Shown: piece by piece, positions 8,099 through 18,343 of the stretch
How positions within the stretch are numbered: position 1 is the first letter of the stretch
Layout: each line of letters begins with the position of its first letter
NCBI RefSeq assembly: GCF_003576475.1
Contig: NZ_QWGR01000003.1
Location: 124,001-188,000 of the forward strand
Origin: Maribellus luteus
Lineage (GTDB): Bacteria; Bacteroidota; Bacteroidia; Bacteroidales; Prolixibacteraceae
Reading direction: 5' to 3'
Length of the DNA: 64,000 nt
Position numbers and translations under genes: made by a program
The notes under the pieces: generated by a model
What the model was told of the DNA's origin: nothing
What the model saw: only the letters and a program-made list of their open reading frames with translations
The model's database searches: none

Positions 8099-9880
8099 TT
8101 ATTTACCAACCGAATAAATATCATCAATTAAGTTCCGGTATTTCTCTGCAACAATGTTTCTGCGAAGTTTTAAGGTAGGCGACAGCTCGCCCGAAGCCGG
8201 TGTCCACTCCTCGCACACCAAACGAATCCGGTTGATCTGCTCGTGGCTTCCCATCGTTTTATTGATCTTGCCCACTTCTTTCTGAATCTTATCGATTACC
8301 TCCGGCAACTGGATCAACTCCTTGTTGTTTTCGTAATGAAGTTTATGCTCTGCCGCCCAATCGTGGAGCAGGGTGAAATTCGGAGAAATCAAAGCCGAAG
8401 CAAATTTCTCGTTGGCTCCAATCACCATCACCTGCTCAATCAGCGTAGAACTTTTCAGTTTGTTCTCGATCATTTGCGGAGCAATGTATTTGCCTCCCGA
8501 CAATTTGAATATTTCCTTTTTCCGGTCGGTGATCTTCAGAAATTTCCCTTCTTCCAAAATACCGATGTCGCCGGTATGAAACCAACCTTCCTCATCGATC
8601 ACCTCGGCCGTCAGGTCAGGCGCTTTGTAGTAACCTTTCATTACGCTGGGCCCTTTGCAAAGAATCTCACCGTCGGGTGCAATTTTAACCTTCACATTTT
8701 CCAGCACAGGACCAACTGTGCCGATCTTCATCTCGTTTTGTGCCGGGTTGTTAACGGCAATCACCGGCGAAGTTTCGGTCAGCCCGTATCCTTCCAGGTT
8801 CCACATTCCGGCCATACCCAGCACCCGCGCAATTTGCGGCTGTAAAGCTGCCCCACCCGAGACAATGTAAATGATATTGCCTCCCAGAGCTTCTCTCCAT
8901 TTGGAGTAAATAAGCTTGTCGGCAATTTTTATTTTCATTCGGAGCAAAGGACCGTATTTCTTATTGTATTCAAAATGCTGCGTCAGGTCGAGCGCCCAAA
9001 AATACAGGCTCTTTTTTATTCCGCTCAGCTCTTTACCCTTGGCCACAAATCCGTCGTAAACTTTTTCCAGCAAACGGGGCACCGAGTTAAACATATGCGG
9101 CTTCACTTCTTTAATCGCACTCATAATCTGCGCCAGGCTTCCGACATAATAAACACCCATTCCCTTGTACTGAAAATGGTAGTTCACACTGCGCTCATAT
9201 ACATGACACAGCGGAAGAAAACTAATCACCCGGTGCTCTTTTCCGAGATGATGCATTTTTGCATGTTCCACAAAATTGGAGACCAGGTTCTCGTGGGTCA
9301 GCATCACCCCTTTGGGTACGCCGGTTGTTCCCGAGGTATAAATGAGTGTGGCAACATCGTCGGGAACTACAGAAGCTTTGCGTTCCTCCAGTTTCTCCTC
9401 CAATGCTGATCTATCAGCTTCTCCCAGGTCCATGATTTCCTGGTAATTTTTTGCCTCTTCAACCGCCTCAAAAGAATACAAATGCTTCAATTCCAGCTGT
9501 TCGGCCAAAGGCAACAGTTTTTTGTAAAGCTTGGCATCGCCCACAATCAGCATTTTTACTTCGGCATGTTTCAGAATATACTGGTATTCATCTTCCCCAA
9601 TGGTTGGATAAATGGGAACATGCACTACTCCCGCCATGGCCATGCCCATATCGGCGATGCACCATTCGGGGCAATTGTTGGTGACCGTGGCTATTTTATC
9701 GCCTTTCCCGAGGCCCAAGGCCATTAGCCCCAAGGCAAATTGATACGATTTTTGATTGTACTCCTGAGTGGAGAAAGTGTACCATTTTCCATCTTTTTTT
9801 CCGGCGATGGCATCTTTCCGGGGATATTCCTTTAAGGTGTGTTCCAGAATGTCAAAAGTACGAGTAACTGTCTGTCCCAT
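8099..9880 (-). CDS. Long-chain acyl-CoA synthetase (AMP-forming)
   Basis: A 593-residue ANL-superfamily adenylate-forming enzyme that activates fatty acids to acyl-AMP and then acyl-CoA. The P-loop-like A3 motif LIYTSGTTGVPKG is at about 180, the A5 motif GYGLTETSP near 365, and the A7/A8 region GWFHTGDIG / LKITDRKKEIFKLSGGKYI near 440-470. Length and the N-terminal block DAIAGKKDGKWYTFS match the FadD/FACL (long-chain) group found in Bacteroidota. Cytosolic or membrane-associated. It is a single-gene unit with its own terminator. Substrate chain length cannot be decided from sequence. Confidence 0.93.
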   Translation of the reverse strand: MGQTVTRTFDILEHTLKEYPRKDAIAGKKDGKWYTFSTQEYNQKSYQFALGLMALGLGKGDKIATVTNNCPEWCIADMGMAMAGVVHVPIYPTIGEDEYQYILKHAEVKMLIVGDAKLYKKLLPLAEQLELKHLYSFEAVEEAKNYQEIMDLGEADRSALEEKLEERKASVVPDDVATLIYTSGTTGVPKGVMLTHENLVSNFVEHAKMHHLGKEHRVISFLPLCHVYERSVNYHFQYKGMGVYYVGSLAQIMSAIKEVKPHMFNSVPRLLEKVYDGFVAKGKELSGIKKSLYFWALDLTQHFEYNKKYGPLLRMKIKIADKLIYSKWREALGGNIIYIVSGGAALQPQIARVLGMAGMWNLEGYGLTETSPVIAVNNPAQNEMKIGTVGPVLENVKVKIAPDGEILCKGPSVMKGYYKAPDLTAEVIDEEGWFHTGDIGILEEGKFLKITDRKKEIFKLSGGKYIAPQMIENKLKSSTLIEQVMVIGANEKFASALISPNFTLLHDWAAEHKLHYENNKELIQLPEVIDKIQKEVGKINKTMGSHEQINRIRLVCEEWTPASGELSPTLKLRRNIVAEKYRNLIDDIYSVGK

Positions 9881-10151
9881 ATTTCAATTAAAAAAACAGC
9901 GAAAGATAAGAGTTTTGATGCTGAACGAATTTACATCCAAACAATTAGATATTTACAAGCCTGTTATTTATAAATATTCTACATAACAACAATCAACTCA
10001 TAATCAACATATTAACAATCACCAAATCGACTATCAGAGCCAATTGTTCCAAAAATGAAAAATAAAGACCGCCCCAAGTATACCATTTATACCTCACCTA
10101 CTGTGGGCAATATTCTTTTCCGAAACCTATTTCAGTTTATCTGATTGCTGC

Positions 10152-13100
10152 TTATTCGGTCAGCTTCTTTTCGTATTTCGATTCTTTAATGTAGGCCCAA
10201 AGCATTAGCCCGGCCAACACGGCAAAACTTATCGGAACCGCCGGATTTACGCCGTCGGCCACGCCTTTTCCGTACGAATGCAGTCCTGACAAATAATAAT
10301 TGACGCCGAAATAGGTCATCAGCACAGAAGCAAAACCAAGTATCGACGCAAAATTATAATTGTAGGCTCCTTTCAACGAAGGAATCATCCGCATGTGTGC
10401 AATAAACGAATAAATCACGACGGTGATCAGCGCCCAGGTTTCTTTGGGGTCCCAGCCCCAGTAACGCCCCCAGCTTTCGTTGGCCCAAACACCTCCCAGG
10501 AATGTTCCGATGGTAAGAAAATACAGACCCACTGTTACCGACATCTCGTTAATGGTAGTAAGCTGCTCAATAAAACCGCTTACTTTGCCCGCATTCTTTT
10601 GGCTGCGCAATACCATAAAAATCATGGTCAGCACTCCCAGTATCATACTTAGCCCAAAAAATCCGTAACTGGCAGTAATAATAGCCACGTGAATAGCCAG
10701 CCAGTACGATTTAAGCACCGGTACCAGCGGCGTTACTTCCGGGTTCATCCAGCTAAGGTGAGCCACAAACAGCGCAATGCCCGAGAGAAAAGCGGCGGTT
10801 CCGATTACCATCGGGTATTTGCGGCCAAAGATAAGGCCGGCCAGCATGGTTGCCCACGCCACGTATACCACCGATTCGAAGCCGTTGCTCCAGGGCGCGT
10901 GCCCCGAAATATACCAGCGCAAAGCAAGCCCGGCAGTATGCACCAGGAAGAGAATCACGATCAGTGCGAAAAAACCGTATTTGAAAAACTTAGGCAATGG
11001 TTTCTGCCTGAATATGTTTACAAACAAAACAAACAACAGCAGGGTTCCAAACAGTAAATAGAACGGGAAGATCCGCTTAAACGGATTAACCTTGTTGTAT
11101 AAAATCTCCAGGTTTCTTTTGGTTGGGCTTGGCAAAAGTGCCGCCCCGTATTTGGTTTGAAAACTTTCGACTGCCTTTAGCAATTGAACGGCATCTTCGT
11201 TATTGTTATCATTAATGGATTGAATCAACAACTGAAACCCGCTTTTGATAAAAATCGAATCACCGTCGGTGTATTCCGTGGCATTGGCTCCGGGAGCATA
11301 CCAGGTGTCTTCTCTTCTTTCGCGCGGATAGATATGAAAAATAGCCCCCTGGAAAACCATAAAACAGATGTTAACCCGCTCGTCGAGGTAAATATATTCC
11401 TTCTCAAGACGGTTACGCATGGCAGGTGCTTTTGCATACGCAGCCCGCACTTCGTCAATGATCCGGTAATTTCCGTTGCTGTCAAACAGCATATCGGCTG
11501 CCAGGTATTTACCCTGCACCCCCAGCTCCACGGCGAGGTCTTTCTCCGAAACCCGGATAATCGGCAGCGTGCGCCATATTTCCGGATAAGCCATCATGCT
11601 CAATACCACCTCGTCGGGCGATTTTCCGTAAAGCGTCGAACTCTTGCTCACTTTCCGAACAATCTCGCTGGTCAGTGTCGAAATCGGTTCAATACGTCCG
11701 TCAACTCCCTGCACCCACAGCTGGCCAAACTCTTCCACCACACTTTTATCGATGGGCGGAAGCGACGCTTCTGCTCCACCCTGGGCGGAGGCCGACATCG
11801 AAAATCCGCCAACAATTCCCAAAACAAGCACAGCGCTTACTGAAATATTTTTGAGCTTCTTCGCCAAAAAGCGGAAATACGAGTTTTTGTTGATCAGCGA
11901 AAGCATCATTCCCACAATCAGTAAGAAATAGCTGAAGTACGAAACCCAGGTTCCCACAAAATCATAGTTTACCGAAAGGATGGTCCCCTTTTCATCGGTA
12001 TCGTACGACGACTGGAAGAATTTATACCCGCGATGGGTAAGTGTATTGTTCATATAAATTCGGATATCACGGTTGATGTTGCGTTCGCCGTCAATCAAAA
12101 CTGCTTCTGAAGCAAACGAAGACGGAGACTCCGAGCCGGGATAACGCTCCAGTTGAAAGTCTTTTAAATAGATACTAAACGGCAGGTAAAGCGGCCGCGC
12201 ACCGTAAGCCAGTTTTAGTTTTCCGCTCCCCAGTGGTATACTGATGGTATCGGGTGCCATTCCGGAATGCCCGTAAACGGGTACGATCTGTTGTTTCACT
12301 CCGTCGGAAATCTCGACAAGAACGGCATTCTCGTTGGTCTCGCTTTGATTTTTTACTGCGGTAAAACTTGCACTCGGATGAAAATTCCGGATCAGGAAAC
12401 GGAAATCGTCAAAGCCATATAAAAACATCGATTTTACAGCAATCGTATCTCCGGGAGGAAGTGTCACCGTTTCCTGCGAAGCCATTGTTGTTTCTTCGAG
12501 GGCCACTTCTGAACGCATAAACAGGGCACCATCCTTCATAAAGAAATTCACCATCCGGTGATCGCCCGATTCAAATCCTGCCGTAAACCCGGGGTAATTC
12601 AGTACTACACCGCGTGTAAAAGTGTAGCTTTGCATACCTTGTCCGCCGGGTGCTGCAAAAACAAAATCGATGGCCGGCTGGCCCGAATCGGAGGGAACAG
12701 CCTTTCGCACGGCGTTTTCAATAAAGCCTACCGATTTTACTTTCACGTTACGCCCATCCACGTCAAATTTTGCGGAAAACTGTTTCGGAACTACTTCCGA
12801 GAACCGCACTTTTGATTCTTTGTGCTGGTCTTCATAAGCCGCATAAAAATAATCGTCGGAAGAAAGAATGTAATTTGCCGCCTGGTTTTCGCGGATGTGC
12901 ATCATTCCTTCAAAACTAAAATACCGGGTGATGGCCCCGCCCAAAATCATGATCAGAAACGACAGGTGAAAAATACCTAGCGTATAGCGGCGTGTGGAAA
13001 ACAACCGGTAACGAACCAGGTTGTTGATCAGGTTAAGCGCAAACAGGCCCCAAAGCACTTCAAACCAGCGGGTATTATAAACCAGGGCTCGCGCGGTGGG

Positions 13101-13211
13101 TGTTCCGTAACTGCTTTCAACAAAAGTAGCGATCGCCATCGAAAATGCGAGGGCTAGAAAAATAAAGGCGGCAAAAGGCATGGACGTTATAAAGGCATAG
13201 AATTTCTTCAT
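10152..13211 (-). CDS. Fused cytochrome c biogenesis protein CcsBA (ResB-ResC)
   Basis: A 1019-residue polytopic protein for system II cytochrome c maturation, which carries haem across the inner membrane and attaches it to apocytochrome CXXCH motifs. The N-terminal part (about 1-460) is ResB/CcsB-like, with helices near 10-30, 45-65 and 85-105, a large periplasmic domain and a helix near 430. The C-terminal part (about 730-1010) is CcsA, with eight or so helices, the tryptophan-rich haem-handling loop WGRYWGWDPKETWAL and flanking His residues. Between them lies an extra periplasmic section of about 270 residues, preceded by a hydrophobic stretch ending in SMSASAQ that looks like a signal peptide. 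The fusion is typical of Bacteroidota and epsilonproteobacteria. Monocistronic here. Confidence 0.93.
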   Translation of the reverse strand: MKKFYAFITSMPFAAFIFLALAFSMAIATFVESSYGTPTARALVYNTRWFEVLWGLFALNLINNLVRYRLFSTRRYTLGIFHLSFLIMILGGAITRYFSFEGMMHIRENQAANYILSSDDYFYAAYEDQHKESKVRFSEVVPKQFSAKFDVDGRNVKVKSVGFIENAVRKAVPSDSGQPAIDFVFAAPGGQGMQSYTFTRGVVLNYPGFTAGFESGDHRMVNFFMKDGALFMRSEVALEETTMASQETVTLPPGDTIAVKSMFLYGFDDFRFLIRNFHPSASFTAVKNQSETNENAVLVEISDGVKQQIVPVYGHSGMAPDTISIPLGSGKLKLAYGARPLYLPFSIYLKDFQLERYPGSESPSSFASEAVLIDGERNINRDIRIYMNNTLTHRGYKFFQSSYDTDEKGTILSVNYDFVGTWVSYFSYFLLIVGMMLSLINKNSYFRFLAKKLKNISVSAVLVLGIVGGFSMSASAQGGAEASLPPIDKSVVEEFGQLWVQGVDGRIEPISTLTSEIVRKVSKSSTLYGKSPDEVVLSMMAYPEIWRTLPIIRVSEKDLAVELGVQGKYLAADMLFDSNGNYRIIDEVRAAYAKAPAMRNRLEKEYIYLDERVNICFMVFQGAIFHIYPRERREDTWYAPGANATEYTDGDSIFIKSGFQLLIQSINDNNNEDAVQLLKAVESFQTKYGAALLPSPTKRNLEILYNKVNPFKRIFPFYLLFGTLLLFVLFVNIFRQKPLPKFFKYGFFALIVILFLVHTAGLALRWYISGHAPWSNGFESVVYVAWATMLAGLIFGRKYPMVIGTAAFLSGIALFVAHLSWMNPEVTPLVPVLKSYWLAIHVAIITASYGFFGLSMILGVLTMIFMVLRSQKNAGKVSGFIEQLTTINEMSVTVGLYFLTIGTFLGGVWANESWGRYWGWDPKETWALITVVIYSFIAHMRMIPSLKGAYNYNFASILGFASVLMTYFGVNYYLSGLHSYGKGVADGVNPAVPISFAVLAGLMLWAYIKESKYEKKLTE

Positions 13212-13375
13212 TTATTCAGAAATTAGTCCGAAGTCCGAAGTTGGAAGCCGGAAATTTTTGTTAAAAAATTAAAAGGCTGAAAATAATTTTTATTTAGAAT
13301 AAATCAAAGGAAGAAAGAAAAATCGAAAATGCTTTTTAGTATCCTAAAATTACTGTACTTAAACCTTTCCCCCTA

Positions 13376-13618
13376 CTAACAATCTGTCATGCAACATGTT
13401 TACAAAACTTACAGCTATTGCGTTTCATTTTTTCACTATTTTTAATGCAGTAATAACCCAACGGCTTTAACCGGCCACCTAAATAAGAAAGATGCACATC
13501 ACACTCGTCACAAAACTTTCACGACTAGTTTAAGGGCCTTTCCGGTATTCTCCGCCCGGCAAGGCAAAGAGGAATTTCAGGAGAAAGCAAAATCTTTTGA
13601 AAAAGAAATAAACAGCGC
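13376..13618 (+). repeat. Duplicated leader block, copy 1
   Basis: This noncoding block recurs at 14444-14685 with about four substitutions before the final 20 nt and one single-base gap near the end. It sits 35 nt upstream of the first of two paralogous lipoprotein genes. The preceding 13212-13375 stretch holds nothing recognised. Inside the block is a 13-codon frame (13492-13533, MHITLVTKLSRLV) with only a synonymous change between copies, and a second open frame running to the block end without an ATG. Its function is unknown: promoter and leader, small RNA, or the remnant of a gene. Confidence 0.85.
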
Positions 13619-13653
13619 TTTATCATACCACTAACCAATACACTTCAATAAAA

Positions 13654-14415
13654 ATGAAACCTCTGTACCCAATATTCACAGTTGTACTTGCATTGCTGGG
13701 AGCTTCCTGCGGATGGACAAATCAGGAAGAAAAAGAACCCGGTTTTCAGGAACAAAAACCAAAAGTCGATACGATATATTATGTGGATACAGTTTACATT
13801 GACTCTCTAATATATCCCGAAGCTTATTATCCGGAAAAATGTCCTGAAGATATTGAATGCACACCATCGGCAATTACACTACCAAAAGATTTTAACGGGC
13901 ATTTTTTCTATTTCAAAAAGTGGGATACGCTTAGGATTGAAGACGGTCCTGTGATTAATTATCTTGGAGGATGGCAGGACACAACTTATATCCCACCCGA
14001 TTATATTATTGAATCTGAAAGAGGGAACACAAATGATTCTACTGCTTACGTTTGCACTGACACTATATTTATCAAAAAAACGATGTCAATTAACTATGCT
14101 ATTTTTCAAACATGTATTGGTAATGAGACAATAATTGACACCGTAAAATTCCCGACTGTTTTCTGGATCTCGCGAATGCATAACTGCACACGCTGGCATG
14201 GATACCTTGAAGATTGTTCAATTAATGTGGACGAGTATATAAAACACTGGGAAACCCAGTATTATACAATCCGAGATGGAAACTTTCTTACCATCATTGA
14301 TAATTTAATTCCGTTACGAGTCGCCTTGAATAACCAACAAATCTATATGTTTGATATCTACGCTTACCGTGACACCGAACATGGGGGTAATAATATAATC
14401 TTTTATATTGAATAA
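13654..14415 (+). CDS. Hypothetical lipoprotein, paralogue A
   Basis: A 253-residue lipoprotein of unknown function. The signal MKPLYPIFTVVLALLGASC ends in a lipobox (Cys 19) and is followed by a charged linker TNQEEKEPG. The mature part carries short DTIYYVDTVYIDS-like strands, several Cys residues, and a C-terminal block QIYMFDIYAYRD followed by IIFYIE that is shared with paralogue B at 14721. The first 35 codons are nearly identical to paralogue B at DNA level, while the rest has diverged strongly. No family recognised. It probably sits on the periplasmic or outer surface of a membrane. Confidence 0.75.
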   Translation: MKPLYPIFTVVLALLGASCGWTNQEEKEPGFQEQKPKVDTIYYVDTVYIDSLIYPEAYYPEKCPEDIECTPSAITLPKDFNGHFFYFKKWDTLRIEDGPVINYLGGWQDTTYIPPDYIIESERGNTNDSTAYVCTDTIFIKKTMSINYAIFQTCIGNETIIDTVKFPTVFWISRMHNCTRWHGYLEDCSINVDEYIKHWETQYYTIRDGNFLTIIDNLIPLRVALNNQQIYMFDIYAYRDTEHGGNNIIFYIE

Positions 14416-14443
14416 AATAGATGTCTCCGAGCACTAACCCTCT

Positions 14444-14685
14444 CTAACAATCTGTCATGCAACATATTTACAAAACTCACAGCTATTGCGTTTCATTTTT
14501 TTACTATTTTTAATGCAGTAATAACCCAACGGCTTTAACCGGCCACCTAAATAAGAAAGATGCACATCACACTCGTCACAAAACTTTCACGACTGGTTTA
14601 AGGGCCTTTCCGGTATTCTCCGCCCGGCAAGGCAAAGAGGAATTTCAGGAGAAAGCAAAATCTTTTGAAAACGAACAAACAGCGC
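14444..14685 (+). repeat. Duplicated leader block, copy 2
   Basis: Second copy of the block at 13376-13618, at an offset of 1068 nt that becomes 1067 nt at the 3' end. It lies 35 nt upstream of paralogue B, the same distance as in copy 1. The remainder of the 14416-14720 intergenic stretch holds nothing else recognised. Confidence 0.85.
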
Positions 14686-14720
14686 GTTAAAGCACCACAA
14701 ACCAAAACTCGTCAAAAAAA

Positions 14721-15482
14721 ATGAAACCTCTGTACTCAATATTCACTGTTTTACTAGCATTGCTTGCAGCTTCCTGCGGATGGACAAATCAGGAAGAAAA
14801 GGAACCAGGCATACAGGAAACCGATACTATACACAACGTTTACACGGTATACACTGATACGGTATACATTTACTCCGATGCTGAGTATTTGCCTGAATGC
14901 CCTGCGGAAGACACGTGTAATTCGATATGTTTGCGTGTTAAACAAAATGACATTCCATCTTTTGTGCATGCCCCCAAAGGATGTATAGTAGAGTTTGAAA
15001 ATGCATTTACGATCAAGTACCTGGGCGGATACCAGGATATTGTTCCCGAATACGAAGTCGTTGAACAAAGAGCAAATCAAGTACTTAAATCAAACGGTGC
15101 TGCAAACAACGTATTTACTGACACAATATACGTTACAGACACAATCTATGTTGTTGATACAATACCATTCAATTACGCCATTTTACAGATCGAAAGCAAC
15201 AATAAAACCGTTCTAGACACCTTCCTTTTCGTTACCGGATCGTGGGTCAAATACCTCCATAATCAATGGTACGATTGCTACGATCAGCGTTACTGTTTGG
15301 AAGGCTACACAAGCCAGTGGGAAAATGCGATTGATAAAGAATTCGACTGGGCAACAAAAAGCTTACGAACCATGGAGTGTTTACCTGTCACATTCAACAA
15401 CCGAAAAATATACATGTTTGATATTTTCAATTACCTGGACTCCCCAAGCGGAGGCAGGGATATAATCTTTTATCTTAAATAA
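14721..15482 (+). CDS. Hypothetical lipoprotein, paralogue B
   Basis: A 253-residue lipoprotein, the same length as paralogue A. The signal MKPLYSIFTVLLALLAASC has its lipobox Cys at residue 19. The mature region has two clusters of DTVYI / DTIYVTDTIYVVDTI repeats that suggest beta-strands or a stalk, Cys residues at partly different places from paralogue A, and the shared C-terminal pattern KIYMFDIFNYLD then IIFYLK. The middle of the protein aligns poorly with paralogue A. It ends at a terminator shared with convergent alaS. Function unknown. Confidence 0.75.
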   Translation: MKPLYSIFTVLLALLAASCGWTNQEEKEPGIQETDTIHNVYTVYTDTVYIYSDAEYLPECPAEDTCNSICLRVKQNDIPSFVHAPKGCIVEFENAFTIKYLGGYQDIVPEYEVVEQRANQVLKSNGAANNVFTDTIYVTDTIYVVDTIPFNYAILQIESNNKTVLDTFLFVTGSWVKYLHNQWYDCYDQRYCLEGYTSQWENAIDKEFDWATKSLRTMECLPVTFNNRKIYMFDIFNYLDSPSGGRDIIFYLK

Positions 15483-15483
15483 A

Positions 15484-15519
15484 AAAGAACCGCTTCCTTG
15501 TTTAAAGAAGCGGTTCTTT
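15484..15519. terminator. Bidirectional intrinsic terminator
   Basis: 13-bp perfect stem AAAGAACCGCTTC with a 10-nt loop, flanked by A and T runs. It lies between the convergent lipoprotein and alaS genes. Confidence 0.8.
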
Positions 15520-15543
15520 CCAATTCGTTCAACAAAACCTCAA

Positions 15544-18165
15544 TTACTGCAAAAACGAAAGTGCTTTTTCAATGGCAGCCTCCAGTCCGGCAACATTTTT
15601 ACCGCCGGCAGTGGCATAAAACGGCTGGCCGCCGCCGCCGCCCTGAATTTCTTTTCCGGCTTCGCGAACAATCTGCCCGGCATTCAGTCCTTTTTCGTCT
15701 ACAATGTTCTCGGCAATCATTACCGTAAGATTTGGTTTCCCATTGATCTCGGCTCCCAATACCAAATACAGGTTTTCCACTTCGCCTTTCAGCTGGAAAG
15801 CCAGGTCTTTCAGTAAAGCGGCATTGTCGATCATTATTTTATCGGCGATAATGTTTACGCCTTTTACATACATGATTTTACTTTTCAGGTTGGCCTTGGT
15901 GATTTTCAGGCTTTCACGCTGAAAATTCTCGATTTGTTTCGCGAATTCCGAATTCTGCTGCAGCAAAATGCCGATGCTTTCCAAAACATTGGCCGACCCT
16001 TTTACGGTGTCCCGGATACTGGTCAGGATATTCAACTGATCGTTGATGTACTTTTCGGCACGGTCGGCAGTAATGGCTTCAATTCTTCGAACCCCGGCCG
16101 CAATGGCGCTTTCCGAAACAATTTTCAGCAAGCCGATCTGGCCGGTTGCGGCAACGTGTGTTCCCCCGCAAAGTTCCATCGATTCGCCAAAACGGATGGT
16201 ACGCACCACATCACCGTACTTTTCGCCAAACAACATCATCGCTCCGGCATTTTTTGCCTCTTCAATGGGCATCTCGCGGTTTTCCTCCCGCACTGAATTC
16301 TGCCTGATTTTTGCATTCACCCTTTTCTCCACTTCCGCAATTTCCTCATCGGTCATTTTCTGAAAATGAGAAAAGTCAAAACGCAGGTGGTCGGCATTCA
16401 CCAGCGATCCCTTTTGCTCCACATGTGTGCCCAGCACTTCGCGCAGGGCAGCATGCAACAGGTGGGTCGCCGTGTGGTTATTCGCAATTTTCTGACGACG
16501 CTCAACATTTACCACCGCTGTAAAATATTCGGATGGATTTTCGGGTAGTTTTTCTACCAGGTGAACGATCAGGTTGTTCTCTTTTTGTGTATCGTAAACA
16601 GTGGTTTTAACTCCATCGAACTCAATGTAGCCATGATCCCCAACTTGTCCGCCCGACTCGCCATAAAACGGGGTCTGATCAAAAACCAACTGGTAAAATG
16701 TCTTTTTCTTTTGTGTGACCTTGCGGTAACGGGCAATGCGAACTTCTGCCTCCAGTTTATCGTAACCCAGAAACTCGGTTTGTTCTATTTTGCGCAATTC
16801 CACCCAGTCGTCGGTTTCCTGCACAGCGGCATTTCGTGAGCGGTTTTTCTGTGCGTCCATCTCCACGGCAAAACCTTTACTGTCGACACCCAATCCGTTT
16901 TCACGGGCAATCAATTCTGTTAAATCGAGCGGAAAACCATAGGTATCGTACAATACAAAAGCATCTTTGCCCGCAATTTCTGCAGCGCCTTCATTTTTTA
17001 CTTTCGAAACAATGTCATCCAGTAATTTTATCCCGGTCGACAAGGTACGCAGGAACGACTCTTCCTCTTCCTTGATTACTTTTTCAATCAACACCTGCTG
17101 GCTCACCAATTCGGGGAAAGCATCTCCCATGGTTTGCTTCAGTACGTCTATCAATTTAAAGATGAAAGCTTCTTTGAATCCGAGGAAAGTATAACCGTAA
17201 CGCACCGCACGCCGCAAAATACGACGAATAACGTAACCGGCCTTGTTGTTCGATGGCAACTGACCATCGGCAATGGCAAAAGCTACGGCACGCAGGTGGT
17301 CAGCAATCACGCGCATGGCAATATCAGCTTTTTCATCCTCGCCGTATTTCTTTCCGCAAAGCTTTCCAATTTCAGCAATGGTGTTTTGGAAAACATCGGT
17401 ATCGTAATTCGAAGTTACTCCCTGCAAAACCATGCAAAGACGTTCGAACCCCATTCCGGTATCCACATGTTTTGCCGGCAATTCTTCCAGAGTACCGTTG
17501 GCTTTCCGGTTAAACTGAATAAAAACCAGGTTCCAGATTTCAATCACCTGCGGATGGTCTTTGTTCACCAGTTCGCGGCCCGACAGCTTATCAACTTCCG
17601 CCTGCGGACGCAAATCCACATGCACTTCAGAACAGGGGCCACAAGGACCGGTGTCACCCATTTCCCAGAAATTGTCTTTTTTATTTCCGTTCAGAATACG
17701 TTCCTTGGGCAGGTATTTTTCCCAGTATCCGGCTGCTTCGTCGTCGCGTGCCTGGTTGTCATCGGCACTTCCTTCAAAAACAGTAGCGTACAAACGTTCG
17801 GGGTTGATCCCCATACGTGTCACCAGAAATTCCCAGGCCCAGCTAATGGCTTCTTCTTTAAAATAGTCGCCAAACGACCAGTTCCCCAACATTTCGAACA
17901 TGGTATGGTGATAGGTATCCAGCCCTACTTCTTCCAGGTCGTTGTGTTTTCCGGAAACACGCAAACACTTTTGCGTATCGGCCACACGCGCCCACTTTAC
18001 CGGTTCGTTCCCCAGAAACTGATCCTTAAACTGGTTCATTCCGGCATTTGTGAACATCAATGTTGGATCACCCTTTACTACCATCGGGGCAGAGTTGACA
18101 ATCTGGTGATTCTTTTCCTGAAAAAAATCGAGAAAAGCCTGTCGTATTTCTCTGGAAGTCTTCAT
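15544..18165 (-). CDS. alaS: Alanyl-tRNA synthetase
   Basis: An 873-residue full-length AlaS that charges tRNA-Ala. The class II catalytic core occupies about 1-250, with motif 1 around [20 protein letters not shown] and motif 2 around [19 protein letters not shown]. The editing domain is near 560-720 with zinc ligands [10 protein letters not shown] and CGGTH. The C-terminal C-Ala domain ends with the glycine-rich [14 protein letters not shown]. The start at 18165 gives the usual [16 protein letters not shown] terminus. It is divergent from the M23 peptidase gene across a 178-nt region holding promoter-like boxes for both directions. Confidence 0.98.
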   Translation of the reverse strand: MKTSREIRQAFLDFFQEKNHQIVNSAPMVVKGDPTLMFTNAGMNQFKDQFLGNEPVKWARVADTQKCLRVSGKHNDLEEVGLDTYHHTMFEMLGNWSFGDYFKEEAISWAWEFLVTRMGINPERLYATVFEGSADDNQARDDEAAGYWEKYLPKERILNGNKKDNFWEMGDTGPCGPCSEVHVDLRPQAEVDKLSGRELVNKDHPQVIEIWNLVFIQFNRKANGTLEELPAKHVDTGMGFERLCMVLQGVTSNYDTDVFQNTIAEIGKLCGKKYGEDEKADIAMRVIADHLRAVAFAIADGQLPSNNKAGYVIRRILRRAVRYGYTFLGFKEAFIFKLIDVLKQTMGDAFPELVSQQVLIEKVIKEEEESFLRTLSTGIKLLDDIVSKVKNEGAAEIAGKDAFVLYDTYGFPLDLTELIARENGLGVDSKGFAVEMDAQKNRSRNAAVQETDDWVELRKIEQTEFLGYDKLEAEVRIARYRKVTQKKKTFYQLVFDQTPFYGESGGQVGDHGYIEFDGVKTTVYDTQKENNLIVHLVEKLPENPSEYFTAVVNVERRQKIANNHTATHLLHAALREVLGTHVEQKGSLVNADHLRFDFSHFQKMTDEEIAEVEKRVNAKIRQNSVREENREMPIEEAKNAGAMMLFGEKYGDVVRTIRFGESMELCGGTHVAATGQIGLLKIVSESAIAAGVRRIEAITADRAEKYINDQLNILTSIRDTVKGSANVLESIGILLQQNSEFAKQIENFQRESLKITKANLKSKIMYVKGVNIIADKIMIDNAALLKDLAFQLKGEVENLYLVLGAEINGKPNLTVMIAENIVDEKGLNAGQIVREAGKEIQGGGGGQPFYATAGGKNVAGLEAAIEKALSFLQ

Positions 18166-18246
18166 ATTATCGCTAATGTTTTATTCCAATGTGTTAAAAA
18201 ATCTAAACACAAACACAAGAAAATCACTAATTATGAGTTATTTACT

Positions 18247-18254
18247 TACATTTG
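18247..18254 (+). promoter_or_regulatory. Candidate -7 box for the M23 peptidase gene
   Basis: TACATTTG matches the Bacteroidota -7 consensus TAnnTTTG and lies about 90 nt upstream of the peptidase start. No clear -33 TTTG partner is visible. Confidence 0.4.
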
Positions 18255-18286
18255 CGGCGTGAAAATATCACGTTTTTTAAAGAACG

Positions 18287-18294
18287 CAAAGTTA
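18287..18294 (-). promoter_or_regulatory. Candidate -7 box for alaS
   Basis: On the minus strand this reads TAACTTTG, an exact TAnnTTTG match, about 120 nt before the alaS start codon. The -33 region is AT-rich but has no exact TTTG. Confidence 0.45.
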
Positions 18295-18343
18295 TACGAT
18301 TAAATTAATTTTGTTAGAAACATAGAAAAAAAGGGGCCTGTTT

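Noticed and set aside
11184-11843. 219-codon plus-strand frame opposite the CcsBA gene
   Set aside because: Antisense mirror of a well-supported long gene with no recognisable domain or signal.
17134-18303. 389-codon plus-strand open frame opposite alaS
   Set aside because: It is antisense to the unmistakable alanyl-tRNA synthetase gene, and its translation has low-complexity, non-domain character.
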